Source: Bacteroidota bacterium
Lineage (GTDB): Bacteria; Bacteroidota; Bacteroidia; Bacteroidales; Rikenellaceae
DNA length: 30,098 nt
Direction of reading: 5' to 3'
Assembly: GCA_023413645.1 (NCBI GenBank)
Contig: JAEZPN010000006.1
Coordinates: forward strand, 1 to 30,098
Shown: positions 29,850 through 30,098 of the stretch, piece by piece
Layout of the letters: each line of letters begins with the position of its first letter
Position numbering within the stretch: the first letter of the stretch is position 1
Position numbers and translations under genes: made by a program
Notes under the pieces: model-generated
What the model was told of the DNA's origin: nothing
Databases searched by the model: none
What the model saw: only the letters and a program-made list of their open reading frames with translations

Positions 29850-29879
29850 TTGCAGAAAAGAAAAAAAGTGTTACCTTTG
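29850..29879 (+). promoter_or_regulatory. rpmE2 promoter
   Basis: TTG (29850-29852), 19 nt spacing, TACCTTTG (29872-29879): a full consensus, about 46 nt before the ATG. Confidence 0.8.
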
Positions 29880-29925
29880 CCGCCGAATTAATTATTGCAA
29901 TATTAATTATAACAAAAAGACGAAA

Positions 29926-30098
29926 ATGAAAAAGGGTATTCATCCAGAGAATTATCGTTTAGTGGCATTCAAGGATATGTCGAATGACCACGTGTTTTTG
30001 TGCAGGTCCGCCGTTTCGACAAAGGAGACCATCGAGGTGAACGGCGAAACCTATCCCGTGTATAAGATGGAAATCTCTAACACATCTCACCCATTCTA
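29926..30098 (+). CDS. rpmE2: 50S ribosomal protein L31 type B, N-terminal part
   Basis: The 5' end of the L31 type B gene, cut by the right edge after 57 codons of the usual ~80-85. It starts MKKGIHPENYRLVAFKDMSNDHVFL and continues with STKETIEVNGETYPVYKMEISNTSHPF, the typical form of this protein. The zinc-binding cysteines of type A L31 are absent (a single Cys is in FLCRS), so this is the zinc-independent form. L31 bridges the 50S and 30S subunits. The start is supported by conservation and by the promoter. Confidence 0.95.
   Translation, partial: MKKGIHPENYRLVAFKDMSNDHVFLCRSAVSTKETIEVNGETYPVYKMEISNTSHPF

Noticed and set aside
1..30098. tRNA, rRNA or complete insertion sequences
   Set aside because: I looked for cloverleaf-like segments, T-psi-C boxes and transposase motifs and saw none; only non-coding repeat remnants are present.

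Overview
The window looks like chromosomal DNA from a Bacteroidales bacterium, most likely an Alistipes-like member of the Rikenellaceae. The grounds are many promoters of the Bacteroidetes form TTTG-N19-21-TAnnTTTG, few Shine-Dalgarno sequences, numerous SPII lipoproteins with BACON or immunoglobulin-like modules, DUF3575-type fimbria-associated genes, and a futalosine-pathway menaquinone gene (mqnA). The genus is inference from gene content; no rRNA is present.

Layout. 1-2215: the 3' end of queA, an AT-rich HARE-HTH/GIY-YIG nuclease gene that looks acquired, and panB. 2341-7178: the conserved rimP-nusA-infB translation/transcription operon with a structured leader. 7361-8677: an acetyl-CoA hydrolase/transferase-family CoA-transferase. 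8680-9180: no gene, but a dense cluster of palindromes and a MITE-like repeat. 9181-14780 (minus): three large lipoproteins, divergent from a membrane-bound TPR-HTH regulator (14937-16670). 16791-19463: fabD, then a DUF3575 protein and an Mfa2/DUF6562-like lipoprotein. 19515-21447 (minus): a modular lipoprotein and two tandem BACON lipoproteins. 21817-22903: two small membrane proteins. 23006-24758 (minus): a ROK regulator/kinase with a GNAT acetyltransferase. 25314-27673: a second TPR-membrane-HTH regulator with two small sister lipoproteins. 27862-29724 (minus): mqnA and corA with a long leader between them. 29926-end: rpmE2 (L31 type B), partial.

The most interesting non-genic signals are three. 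First, a 120-bp cis element aligns without gaps between the upstream regions of the minus lipoprotein operon (21447) and the plus TPR-HTH regulator operon (25314); each copy ends in a consensus promoter and carries a motif repeated every 49 bp, which suggests the two loci form one regulon. Second, four nested intergenic palindromes of about 100-130 bp (after rimP, infB, the CoA-transferase gene, and the small lipoproteins) share arms or cores in mosaic fashion and keep their pairing while the sequence changes. Third, the corA leader holds a 30-codon open frame with a Pro-Pro/acidic stretch and mutually exclusive hairpins.

How the genes may work together: two membrane-anchored one-component regulators (periplasmic TPR, cytoplasmic LuxR-like HTH) each sit by or share control DNA with surface-lipoprotein operons, so the accessory part of the window reads as a cell-envelope sensing and surface-display region set among housekeeping genes.
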